Shown here: one piece after another, positions 51,281 to 59,197 of the stretch
Numbering within the stretch: the stretch's first letter is position 1
Layout: each line of letters begins with the position of its first letter
Origin: JAOABP01 sp964590395
GTDB lineage: Bacteria; Hydrothermota; Tepidihabitantia; Tepidihabitantales; Tepidihabitantaceae
Assembly: GCA_964590395.1 (NCBI GenBank)
Contig: CAZPVT010000020.1
Location: 19,845-83,844, forward strand
DNA length: 64,000 bases
Direction of reading: 5' to 3'
Position numbers and translations under genes: made by a program
Notes under the pieces: generated by a model
Seen by the model: the letters and a program-made list of their open reading frames with translations, nothing else
What the model was told of the DNA's origin: nothing
Databases searched by the model: none

Positions 51281-52561
51281 ATGAAACGACGCAGGATCGC
51301 ACCGCATCGGATTGGTCAGATTATCGGCACGGTGGTGTTGAATGGTTATATTCTGGCGTATATTCAGAATAAAATACTTTATTCCGGATTTCTCAAGTCA
51401 GTTCCGGAGCCGGTGCTTAACTGCTATGGTGGACCGCTTTCACTTTTCGCCTGTCCACTGGGTTCGTTTCAGCAGATTATCGGCTTGAAGGGGGTAGCCT
51501 GGTGGCAGAATATACCCTGGGTGGTGCTGGGTGTTTTTTTAGTCGTAGGTGCTTTTGTCGGTAGAGCCGCTTGTGGTTGGGTCTGTCCTTTCGGGCTATG
51601 GCAGGACCTGTTATATAAAATAAAGGTAGGACCCAGGGCAGGTGTAAAGAGGTGGCTGTCTTGGGGAGTGATCAACGGAATAGCCTTGATCACCGTCATA
51701 TTGCTCTCTATCTTTGTCCGGGTGCCGTGGTGGAAATCGGTGCTTTTCGGGTTGGTGCCGCTCTCTGCGTTGCTACTTTACAGTGCGATCAAAGGCAAGG
51801 TGGAGTTGCCCAAGAGATGGTCAATTGCCGGAATGCTAATCGGTATTATGTTCGGGGTTTTGGTGATAATTCAGCATGAGGTGAATGTCGGGATTGCTGT
51901 GGGGGTGGTAGGAATGGTTTTGGGCAGTTTTATCGGTGGTGGGAAGGCGGTTTTAGTTTTTGCACCAGCCGGCTTTGTGGTTGCGGTTTTGGGTAAAGCG
52001 GAGCGGTTGGGTCCTTTTAGTGGTGCGGAATTGGGAATGCTCTTTTTGCTACTGGTGGTGATTTTGTATCTGGTACTAGAACGGTGGTTAAGGCTATCTC
52101 TGCCCGCGGTGGGCATTAAGTACGCAGTGTTGATTATTGTTGCCGGTATCGTCGCATACCTGACTGCAGAGCCCTGGTTCTGTAAACTGTGTCCCCAGGG
52201 GACACTGGAAGCCGGAATTCCCCTGGTGTTGTGGGATCCGGTGCAGGGGTTACGTGCGCTCGTGGGCTGGCTTTTTTATTTCAAGGTGGCGATTTTGCTG
52301 TTTGTGTTCTGGAGTTCGGTTATGGTTAAGCGGCCCTTCTGTCGGGTTATCTGTCCGATCGGTGCGGTATATGCGCTGTTTAATAAGTTGAGTTTACTGC
52401 GTATGAAACTTGACAGCCAGACCTGTAACCGGTGTGGCGTGTGCCGGCGGGTATGTCCTACCGATATTGAGCCGTTTTTAGAGCCCAATCAGGTAGAATG
52501 TGTCCGTTGTTTTGAGTGTGTCTGGAACTGTCCGCGTAAGGCGTTAAAGATTACAACCTGA
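51281..52561 (+). CDS. NapH/MauN-like polytopic 4Fe-4S ferredoxin membrane protein
   Basis: A 426-residue integral membrane protein. Cys motifs typical of NapH/CcoG-like quinol or electron-transfer modules are 'CGWVCPFGLWQDLLYK', 'FCKLCPQGTLEAGIP' and 'CRVICPIGAVYALFNKLSLLRM'. Two ferredoxin-type clusters at the C-terminus are 'CNRCGVCRRVCP' and 'CVRCFECVWNCPRKA'. It probably moves electrons across the inner membrane. ATG 51281 has GGGGAGGAG; an upstream extension to 51173 would read through the selenoprotein in another frame and is not supported. Adjacent to a UxxC protein, it may reduce periplasmic thiols. Confidence 0.88.
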   Translation: MKRRRIAPHRIGQIIGTVVLNGYILAYIQNKILYSGFLKSVPEPVLNCYGGPLSLFACPLGSFQQIIGLKGVAWWQNIPWVVLGVFLVVGAFVGRAACGWVCPFGLWQDLLYKIKVGPRAGVKRWLSWGVINGIALITVILLSIFVRVPWWKSVLFGLVPLSALLLYSAIKGKVELPKRWSIAGMLIGIMFGVLVIIQHEVNVGIAVGVVGMVLGSFIGGGKAVLVFAPAGFVVAVLGKAERLGPFSGAELGMLFLLLVVILYLVLERWLRLSLPAVGIKYAVLIIVAGIVAYLTAEPWFCKLCPQGTLEAGIPLVLWDPVQGLRALVGWLFYFKVAILLFVFWSSVMVKRPFCRVICPIGAVYALFNKLSLLRMKLDSQTCNRCGVCRRVCPTDIEPFLEPNQVECVRCFECVWNCPRKALKITT

Positions 52562-52562
52562 T

Positions 52563-53441
52563 GTGCGTAAGCCAGAATGGATAAAGGTCCGGTTGCCCCA
52601 AGGGGCAGAGTTTGACCGGATAAACCGGACTCTCTCCTCTTACCGGTTAAAAACAGTGTGCAGTTCTGCCCGGTGTCCTAATCTTGGTGGTTGTTGGGAC
52701 AGGGGTACCGCAACGGTTATGATTTTAGGTGATATTTGCACCAGGCACTGCCGGTTCTGTGCGGTTAAAAGCGGTAACCCGCAGGGCAGGATTGATGAGG
52801 AGGAGCCGGCGCGGGTGGCAAAGGCGGTCAAGGAACTGAGTTGGAGATATGTGGTGTTAACTTCGGTTGACCGTGATGACCTTGTGGATTTTGGTGTTGG
52901 AATTTTTGCGCAAACTGTGCGGTTGATTAAGGAGGACAATCCGGCAGTTAAAGTTGAGGTGCTGGTGCCGGATTTTAATCTCCAGGAGGAACTACTCAGG
53001 AGGGTAATTTGCTCTGGACCGGAGGTGTTGGGCCATAATGTTGAGACTGTGGCACGGTTGACAGCCGAGGTGCGGGATAAAAGAGCAGGTTATCAACGGT
53101 CGCTTGCGGTGCTGAAAATGGCAAAAGAGATCTCCCCCGGGATGATTACCAAAAGCGGGTTGATGGTTGGTTTGGGCGAAAATGAAGACGAGATTATTAC
53201 TACGTTGCAGGATTTGCGAGCGGTTAATTGTGATATCGTTACCATTGGCCAGTATCTCCAGCCAAGTCGCAGTTGTCTGCCGGTGGTTCGTTATTACGAG
53301 CGGACCGAGTTCCAAAGGATAGCCGAGGTTGGTATCAGGTTAGGGTTTAAAGAGGTTTTTGCTGGCCCTTTGGTCAGGAGTTCATTTCGGGCAGAGGAGG
53401 TTTTTGAGCATATCAGATGCGCCACGACAGGTAATGAGTAG
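52563..53441 (+). CDS. lipA: lipoyl synthase
   Basis: A 292-residue radical SAM enzyme. Auxiliary cluster cysteines are in 'TVCSSARCPNLGGCW' and the radical SAM motif is 'CTRHCRFCAVKSGNP'. Then 'LNPEVVLGHNVETV'-like 'GPEVLGHNVETV' and 'TKSGLMVGLGENEDEI' follow. The final 'RSSFRAEE' gives the conserved serine region. It inserts sulfur in octanoyl-protein. The GTG start overlaps the preceding gene's end by a few bases. Confidence 0.95.
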   Translation: MRKPEWIKVRLPQGAEFDRINRTLSSYRLKTVCSSARCPNLGGCWDRGTATVMILGDICTRHCRFCAVKSGNPQGRIDEEEPARVAKAVKELSWRYVVLTSVDRDDLVDFGVGIFAQTVRLIKEDNPAVKVEVLVPDFNLQEELLRRVICSGPEVLGHNVETVARLTAEVRDKRAGYQRSLAVLKMAKEISPGMITKSGLMVGLGENEDEIITTLQDLRAVNCDIVTIGQYLQPSRSCLPVVRYYERTEFQRIAEVGIRLGFKEVFAGPLVRSSFRAEEVFEHIRCATTGNE

Positions 53442-54801
53442 CCTTTCACCTGAGCAGATAGCCAAGGGATTGAAAATCTCTATTATTGAAGGGACTTTTG
53501 CTACTCTTTACACTACACTTGCGGGTGGGATGTTTCTTGCCGGTTTAGCACTTTATCTGGGTGCCAATTCGTTTCAGATCGCATTGCTCAGTGCCATCCC
53601 GGCACTGGTCAGCGGGTTCAGTTTCCTTGCCGGTTATTTAGTGCGTCGGGTCGGTTCGCGCCGGATACTGGTTCTGTTATCCGCAGGAGTGGGGAGAGCG
53701 GTTTATCTGATTGTCGTGCTGGTTCTGCTGATGAATTTGAGATTGTCAATCGAGATGTTCTTAGTAATCGTTGGGTTCTCGGCAGTTTTGATGGCAATTG
53801 CGGGCACGGTCTGGACATCCTGGATCAGCGACCTGGTGCCAGAAGAACGGCGGGGCAGGTTTTTCGGTTTGCGCAATGCGGTTTTGAACGTGTGCGGCGT
53901 GGTGGTAGCGTATGGTGCAGGTCGGGGAATGGATTTGCTTAAGGAAAACGGTATGGAGAGACTGGGTTATATTCTGGCATTTTCCCTGGCGGTGGTGTTT
54001 GGTTTAGTCTCCACCCTGCTTTTGTCTCGTCAGCCAGAGCCGGAATCCTCTTCCTATCCCGAACCAGCGATCAAGGAGATTCTCTTGGGACCATTACAGG
54101 AGACGCAGTTTCGTCGCTTGACAATTTTTCTTTTGGTCTGGTTTCTCACCGGAACCCTCGCGTCGCCTTTCTATCTGGTACATCTGATTAAGAATCTCCA
54201 GTTCAGTTTTGCAGCGATCGGTATTTATTCAATGATCGGCGGTGTCATCGGGGTGCTGTTTCAGCTTTTCTGGGGCAGGGTGATTGATAAATTCGGTTCC
54301 AGGCCGATTACCGTGTTGAATTTCGCACTCGTGGGTTTTATGCCATTGCTCTGGCTTTTTGCTACACCCAGTTTTCGGGTGCCGATATGGATTGATGCGG
54401 TATTGAACGGTGTGGTCTGGACCGGTGCCAGCCTCGGGCTATGGAATCTGTTGCTTGATCTGGCAGATAATCCAGCACGCAAGGAGAGTTATTTTGCGAT
54501 TTACAGCGTGGTAACCGGGCTGGGGGCATTTTTTGCCTCACTGGTCGCAGGTGCCATCGCCCAACTCATTTCCGGTTTCCATCTGGTAATACTGGGCGCA
54601 GATTTTTACAATTACGATGTGATGTTTCTTTTAGCAGGGGTTGCGCGGTTTGCCTGTTTGCCGTTGTTATTCAAAGTAAAGGAGGCAGGAAGTAAACCGG
54701 TGCGGCATACAATTCGGGTATTAGCCAACCTGGCGCTATGGCGGTTAAATGCGGGCAGGGATGTTCTCTTGCAAGCGCTGGGAATAAAGTCGCACAATTG
54801 A
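53434..54801 (+). CDS. MFS transporter
   Basis: A 455-residue protein with about 12 membrane helices. The MFS loop 2-3 region is 'GYLVRRVGSRRILVLLSAGVGRAV' and another loop is 'WGRVIDKFGSRPITVLN'. ATG 53434 overlaps lipA by 8 nt. The substrate cannot be inferred. It is the last gene of the run from 51121. A region near 'VPEERRGRFFGLRNAVLNVCG' fits the permease linker. Confidence 0.88.
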   Translation: MSSLSPEQIAKGLKISIIEGTFATLYTTLAGGMFLAGLALYLGANSFQIALLSAIPALVSGFSFLAGYLVRRVGSRRILVLLSAGVGRAVYLIVVLVLLMNLRLSIEMFLVIVGFSAVLMAIAGTVWTSWISDLVPEERRGRFFGLRNAVLNVCGVVVAYGAGRGMDLLKENGMERLGYILAFSLAVVFGLVSTLLLSRQPEPESSSYPEPAIKEILLGPLQETQFRRLTIFLLVWFLTGTLASPFYLVHLIKNLQFSFAAIGIYSMIGGVIGVLFQLFWGRVIDKFGSRPITVLNFALVGFMPLLWLFATPSFRVPIWIDAVLNGVVWTGASLGLWNLLLDLADNPARKESYFAIYSVVTGLGAFFASLVAGAIAQLISGFHLVILGADFYNYDVMFLLAGVARFACLPLLFKVKEAGSKPVRHTIRVLANLALWRLNAGRDVLLQALGIKSHN

Positions 54802-54825
54802 CGGCGGTAGTGTAGGAGTTATACT
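54798..54825 (+). promoter_or_regulatory. promoter of second Omp28-like selenoprotein gene
   Basis: TTGACG (54798-54803), 16 nt, TATACT (54820-54825). The leader has AAAGGAGGTAATAT before ATG 54855. Confidence 0.7.
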
Positions 54826-54854
54826 TAATTAGTGATACCAAAAGGAGGTAATAT

Positions 54855-55877
54855 ATGAAAAGAGCAAGTATCCTTGCCATCCTGCTCGCCGCGACGCTGG
54901 CGGTTGGTTACGAGCGGGTGGTGGTATTAGAAGAAGCCTACTCTGAAGGTTGAGGAAGTTGTGCTAATGCCAGCAGTGTGCTGGACCAGATATGTTACGA
55001 TTACGTCGGCTATGTGGTGGCGGTGGAGTGGCACGTCGGTTCCTCCTACCCACTTTACTCAGCAGAAGGCCGGGCGAAGTGGTTTATGTATCCGCCACCA
55101 TATCAGGGCGCTTATGCTACCCCCTGGCTCTGGGTTGATGGCAGACAGCGTGGTTTCAACTACTACCTCTGGCGTAGTTTTGTTGAGGCACGACTCTCAG
55201 AGCCGACGCCAGTCCTAATTACCCTTTCCGGAATTTACGACCAAACATCCCGTAACGGTACAATTAAGGCGTGGATTCAAAATGATTCTACTGAGGCGCT
55301 GACAATGCGGGTTTCAGTAGTGATAACCGAGGATTCCTGTTACTATGTCGGACCGAACGGTGATCCATGGCATAACCATGTCTGCCGTGATTACATACCG
55401 AATCAATATGGTACGGTGCTGACGATACCGGCAGGTGGTGTTGACTCGGTGGAACAGCCATTTACGATTGCCAGTAACTGGAATGAGGAGCGGTGTAAGA
55501 TTGTGGTCTATGCCCAGAGTACGACGATAGTGCCGGCAGATTCTTCTTATCCGATGTACCAGGGGGCACAGGTAGCAGTAATGGAGCTTCTTGTTGGGGT
55601 AAATGAGCAAAAGTCCGTGGTCCGCCCTGTGCCGACGGTTACGGTTGTTCCCAATCCCTCTCGTGGTAAAGTTGAATTCCGGTTTACGACACCGGTAGAA
55701 ACGGGTTATCGGCTTGAAATCTACGGTACCGACGGCAGAGTGATGAAGGAATTTACGGGAAGGGCAAAGGGAGAGACCAGAGTGATGTTAAAGGAGAAAC
55801 TGCCAAGCGGTATCTATCTCTACCGTCTGACAGCCAGTGGGGTCGTGCAGACTGGAAAACTGACAATCGGCGAATAA
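54855..55877 (+). CDS. Omp28-like sorting-domain protein with UGSC motif, probable selenoprotein
   Basis: The frame is 340 residues if the TGA at 54951-54953 (codon 33) is Sec. A signal peptide ('ASILAILLAATLAVGY') is followed by 'RVVVLEEAYSEG-U-GSCANASSVLDQI', aligning with the Omp28 'VVLEEFTGTWCxxCP' opening; Sec takes the first Cys. The middle ('VVITEDSCYYVGPNGDPWHNHVCRDYIP') matches Omp28, and the last 80 residues ('VVPNPSRGKVEFRF', 'IYGTDGRVMKEF', 'LPSGIYLYRLTAS') are a type A sorting domain. A perfect hairpin lies 21 nt after the TGA. A terminator follows. Probably exported; could take part in thiol oxidation at the surface. Confidence 0.87.
54970..54984 (+). promoter_or_regulatory. candidate SECIS hairpin after UGA 54951
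   Basis: A perfect stem, CCAGC with GCTGG, closes the loop AGTGT, whose first base is 21 nt after the UGA; A and T of the loop may also pair. G is at loop position 2. Confidence 0.7.
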
Positions 55878-55896
55878 ATCGTTCAAAAGTCAATAC

Positions 55897-55926
55897 GGCG
55901 GGACTAAGTTTAGTCCCGCCTTTTTT
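55897..55926 (+). terminator. rho-independent terminator after second selenoprotein gene
   Basis: A GC-rich 10-11 bp stem (GGCGGGACTA with TAGTCCCGCC) closes a tiny loop and is followed by six T. The U tract overlaps the stop codon of the convergent purH-like gene. Confidence 0.9.
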
Positions 55927-57094
55927 AATGGTAAAAGAGCCGCAGTCTGGTAAAGACCATTACCATTCCGTACTCATCTGCGGCACGGATTATCCCTTCA
56001 TCCCGGGTTGAGCCGCCAGGTTGGATGATGTATTGGACATTACTCTTTGCTGCCCGATCAATGTTGTCACGGAAGGGAATGAATCCGTCGGATGCCAGGC
56101 AGATGCCCGAGAATTGGGTGAGCCATGCCCAGCGTTCTTCCCGGGAAATGGGTTCTGGTTCTTCGGCAAGGAACCGTTGCCAAATGCGCAGTTCTTCTGG
56201 TGTGGCGTTCTCCTCAAGGAGGAGATCAATTGTGGTTGCCTTTTCCCCCCGGCTTGTTCCTTTCTTAAACTTGAGATTTAGGATCTTGGGATGCATACGC
56301 AGGAACCACTTGTCTGCTTTATTACAGGCAAGTCGGGTACAGTGAATTCTTGACTGTTGTCCGGCGCCAACACCAATGACCTGGCCATCATAGGCAAGAC
56401 ACACAGAATTGGATTGAGTGTATTTCAGGGTCAGGTAGGCAATCAGCATATCCTGGGCAATCGCCTCCGGAATCTGTTTTTTGACCGTTACGACATTTTC
56501 CAGCATTTGGTGCTCGATCTTTGCATTGTTACGTTCCTGTTCAAGGTAGATCCCGAACAGTTGTCGGGTCTCCAGTGGTTCGGGTTCCCAATCCGGGTCA
56601 ATCTGTAAAATTGGATATTTTCCTTCCTTTTTGTTTTTTAACAGTTCCAGTGCCTCAGGAGTGTATCCCGGGGCAATACAACCGTCAGAGATCTCTTTAG
56701 TTAACAGCAGGGCGGTTGATTCATCAACCGGATCAGAAAATGCTGCCCAGTCGCCAAATGTTGCCATCCGGTCAGCACCACGGGCACGAGCGTAGGCGCA
56801 GGCAAGCGGGGTAAGTTGTTGCTCAGACACAAAGAGGGAACGGGCAAGGTCTCCTTCGATCGGTTTGCCAATCGCCACACCAGCAGGACTGGTGTGCTTG
56901 AAACTGGCAGTTGACGGCATTCTGGTAAGCGTCTTTAACTCTCTTACCAGCTGCCAGGAGTTAAGGGCGTCAATGATGTTGATGTAACTGGGTTCCCCAT
57001 TAAGTACCTTTATTGGTAGTTTACCATCCGGTACAAATATACGGGCATTTTTCTGATGGGGGTTTGTTCCGTAACGAAGTCTTAATTCATCCAT
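55925..57094 (-). CDS. purH: standalone AICAR transformylase (PurH C-terminal domain)
   Basis: A 389-residue protein made only of the AICAR formyltransferase domain. The catalytic Lys-His pair is in 'TASFKHTSPAGVAIG', with 'RYGTNPHQKNA' at the start and 'SNSVCLAYDGQVIGVGAGQQSRIHCT' as expected; 'DGFIPFRDNID' and 'IIQPGGSTRDEGI' end it. The IMP cyclohydrolase (MGS-like) domain of bifunctional PurH is absent, so the last step needs another enzyme. It is 41 nt after the small mutase subunit and is the last gene of the fmdB operon. Confidence 0.9.
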   Translation of the reverse strand: MDELRLRYGTNPHQKNARIFVPDGKLPIKVLNGEPSYINIIDALNSWQLVRELKTLTRMPSTASFKHTSPAGVAIGKPIEGDLARSLFVSEQQLTPLACAYARARGADRMATFGDWAAFSDPVDESTALLLTKEISDGCIAPGYTPEALELLKNKKEGKYPILQIDPDWEPEPLETRQLFGIYLEQERNNAKIEHQMLENVVTVKKQIPEAIAQDMLIAYLTLKYTQSNSVCLAYDGQVIGVGAGQQSRIHCTRLACNKADKWFLRMHPKILNLKFKKGTSRGEKATTIDLLLEENATPEELRIWQRFLAEEPEPISREERWAWLTQFSGICLASDGFIPFRDNIDRAAKSNVQYIIQPGGSTRDEGIIRAADEYGMVMVFTRLRLFYH

Positions 57095-57135
57095 CGTAAT
57101 AAATTAATTGAGATGCAGGGCGAGTCAATGAATTT

Positions 57136-57534
57136 TTAGCACCTATCAGGGAATTTCTCCTTCAGATAATCGATGATTTCCGGAGTTGGTGTCCCCGGAC
57201 CAAATAATCTACCACAACCTATTTTGTAAAGTTCCTCCATATCCTCTTTGGGAATGATGCCACCACCAAATACCAGGATGTCAGGAGCCCCCTTTTCCTT
57301 TAAAAGACGCATTACCTCCGGGAACAGAGTCATATGGGCACCGGAGAGGATGGAAAGGCCTACCGCATCCACATCCTCCTGGATTGCGGCTTCGGCGATC
57401 ATCTCCGGGGTCTGATGGAGACCGGTATAGATAACCTCAAAGCCGGCATCGCGCAATGCCCGAGCCACGACCTTAGCGCCCCGGTCGTGGCCATCAAGTC
57501 CGGGTTTGGCAATGAGAATGCGCAGTTTTTTCAT
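57136..57534 (-). CDS. icmB: B12-binding (small) subunit of acyl-CoA mutase
   Basis: A 132-residue cobalamin-binding domain. 'RILIAKPGLDGHDRGAKVVARALRDAGFEVIYTGLHQTPEMI' contains DGHDRG, giving the axial-ligand His, and 'VGLSILSGAHMTLFPEVM' and 'VFGGGIIPKEDMEEL' bind the nucleotide tail. It completes the mutase whose large subunit precedes it. The symbol follows the isobutyryl assignment of the large subunit; methylmalonyl-CoA mutase small subunit is the alternative. Confidence 0.85.
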   Translation of the reverse strand: MKKLRILIAKPGLDGHDRGAKVVARALRDAGFEVIYTGLHQTPEMIAEAAIQEDVDAVGLSILSGAHMTLFPEVMRLLKEKGAPDILVFGGGIIPKEDMEELYKIGCGRLFGPGTPTPEIIDYLKEKFPDRC

Positions 57535-57544
57535 TTTTGCCTCC

Positions 57545-59194
57545 TTAAAACATCGGTGGTTCGGCGTAGGTGCCGAAGACCTCCTTCATCGCTCCGCAGA
57601 TTTCACCGAGTGTGGCGTACGCGCGCACCGCCGCCAAAATCGGATACATCACATTGTCCTTGCCCGCACAGGCGGACTTCAGGTCATCAAGCGCCCGGTG
57701 GACTCTGGCATTGTCCCGGCGCTGGCGCAGTCTTCTGAGACGCTCACACTGTTCTTGTTCCACCCGCGGGTCAATCTTTAAAATTGGAATTTCCAGTTTT
57801 TCCCCTTCTAAGAGATACTTATTGACGCCGACAACCACCCGACGTCCTTCATCAACTGCCCGTTGATAACGATAAGCGGCTTCCGCGATTTCGCGCTGCG
57901 GGTAGCCCTGTTCAATCGCCTTGACCATTCCGCCCAGGGCGTCAATTTTTTGGAAGTACTCATAAGCCTGCTCCTCTAATTTATTTGTCAGCGCTTCGAC
58001 ATAGTAGGAGCCACCCAGCGGGTCAATACAGTTAACGACCCCGGCCTCTTCGGCAATCAACTGCTGGGTGCGCAGGGCAATGAGCACCGCTTTTTCGGTC
58101 GGCAGTGCCCAGGTTTCATCCATTGAGTTGGTGTGCAGGCTCTGGGTGCCACCCAGAACAGCAGCCAATGCCTGAAAAGCGGTTCGAACGATGTTGTTTT
58201 CCGGTTGTTGCGCTGTTAAGGTACAACCCGCGGTCTGGGTGTGGAAACGCAATAACCAGGACTCGGGTTTCTTCGCATGGTAAGTGTTGCGCATCTCTCT
58301 TGCCCAGATACGGCGAGCAGCCCGAAACTTGGCAATTTCTTCAAAAAAGTCAAGGTGGGAGTTAAAGAAAAAGGAGAGACGTGGGGCAAAGGTGTCAACA
58401 TCCAGTCCGGCTTTAATGCCGGCTTCAACATAGGTCATACCATCTTTGAGGGTGAATGCCAGTTCCTGCGCGGCGGTGGAACCCGCTTCCCGAATGTGAT
58501 AACCGGAGATGGAGATAGTATTCCATTTTGGCACATGCTTTGCGCCGAATGCCATAATATCAGTGATAATCCGCAGGGATGGTTCGGGGGGGAAAAGCCA
58601 GGACTTCTGGGCGATATACTCCTTTAAGATGTCATTCTGAATTGTCCCCCGAAGTTTTTCACTGGGCACACCCTGTTTTTCGGCAGTAACGATGTAGAAT
58701 GCCCAGAGCACCGCGGCTGGTCCATTGATGGTCATCGAGGTTGAGACTTCACCAAGAGGTATTCCCTCAAAGAGCGTTTCCATATCTTCCAGCGAAGAGA
58801 CCGCCACACCACATTTTCCTACTTCTCCTTTGGACATTGAATCATCAGAGTCCCGTCCGTAAAGCGTCGGAAAGTCAAAGGCTACCGATAAACCTGTTTC
58901 GCCGTGGGCAAGGAGGAATTTATAACGGGCATTGGTGTCCTGGGCCGTGCCAAATCCGGAGAATTGGCGCATTGTCCAGATCCGGCCACGGTACATATTG
59001 TGCCGGATGCCTCTGGTGTATGGATATTCGCCCGGGAAACCAAGGTCACGCAGGTAGTCAAAATCGGGGATGTCTGCCGGGGTGTAAATTATCTGGACCG
59101 GGATGCCGGAGACCGTGGTAAACTGGTCTGGTTTCCCCTGATTAACTAAGTTCTGCCAGCGTTTTTGTTCTTCGCTGATTCGATCAATAGTCAT
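57545..59194 (-). CDS. icmA: B12-dependent acyl-CoA mutase large subunit, isobutyryl-CoA mutase-like
   Basis: A 549-residue large subunit. Family motifs are 'YPYTRGIRHNMYRGRIWTMRQFSGFG', 'GLSVAFDFPTLYGRDSDD', 'GTIQNDILKEYIAQKSWLFPPEPSLRI' and 'NTISISGYHIREAG' (catalytic His). In methylmalonyl-CoA mutase the RQ-Tyr (human Y110) and MV-Arg (human R228) contact the substrate. Here they are Phe78 and Gln196, the pair known for isobutyryl-CoA mutase. The substrate assignment is therefore inferred, not proven. Split form, followed by the B12 subunit 10 nt downstream and preceded by meaB 3 nt upstream. Confidence 0.85.
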   Translation of the reverse strand: MTIDRISEEQKRWQNLVNQGKPDQFTTVSGIPVQIIYTPADIPDFDYLRDLGFPGEYPYTRGIRHNMYRGRIWTMRQFSGFGTAQDTNARYKFLLAHGETGLSVAFDFPTLYGRDSDDSMSKGEVGKCGVAVSSLEDMETLFEGIPLGEVSTSMTINGPAAVLWAFYIVTAEKQGVPSEKLRGTIQNDILKEYIAQKSWLFPPEPSLRIITDIMAFGAKHVPKWNTISISGYHIREAGSTAAQELAFTLKDGMTYVEAGIKAGLDVDTFAPRLSFFFNSHLDFFEEIAKFRAARRIWAREMRNTYHAKKPESWLLRFHTQTAGCTLTAQQPENNIVRTAFQALAAVLGGTQSLHTNSMDETWALPTEKAVLIALRTQQLIAEEAGVVNCIDPLGGSYYVEALTNKLEEQAYEYFQKIDALGGMVKAIEQGYPQREIAEAAYRYQRAVDEGRRVVVGVNKYLLEGEKLEIPILKIDPRVEQEQCERLRRLRQRRDNARVHRALDDLKSACAGKDNVMYPILAAVRAYATLGEICGAMKEVFGTYAEPPMF

Positions 59195-59197
59195 CTT

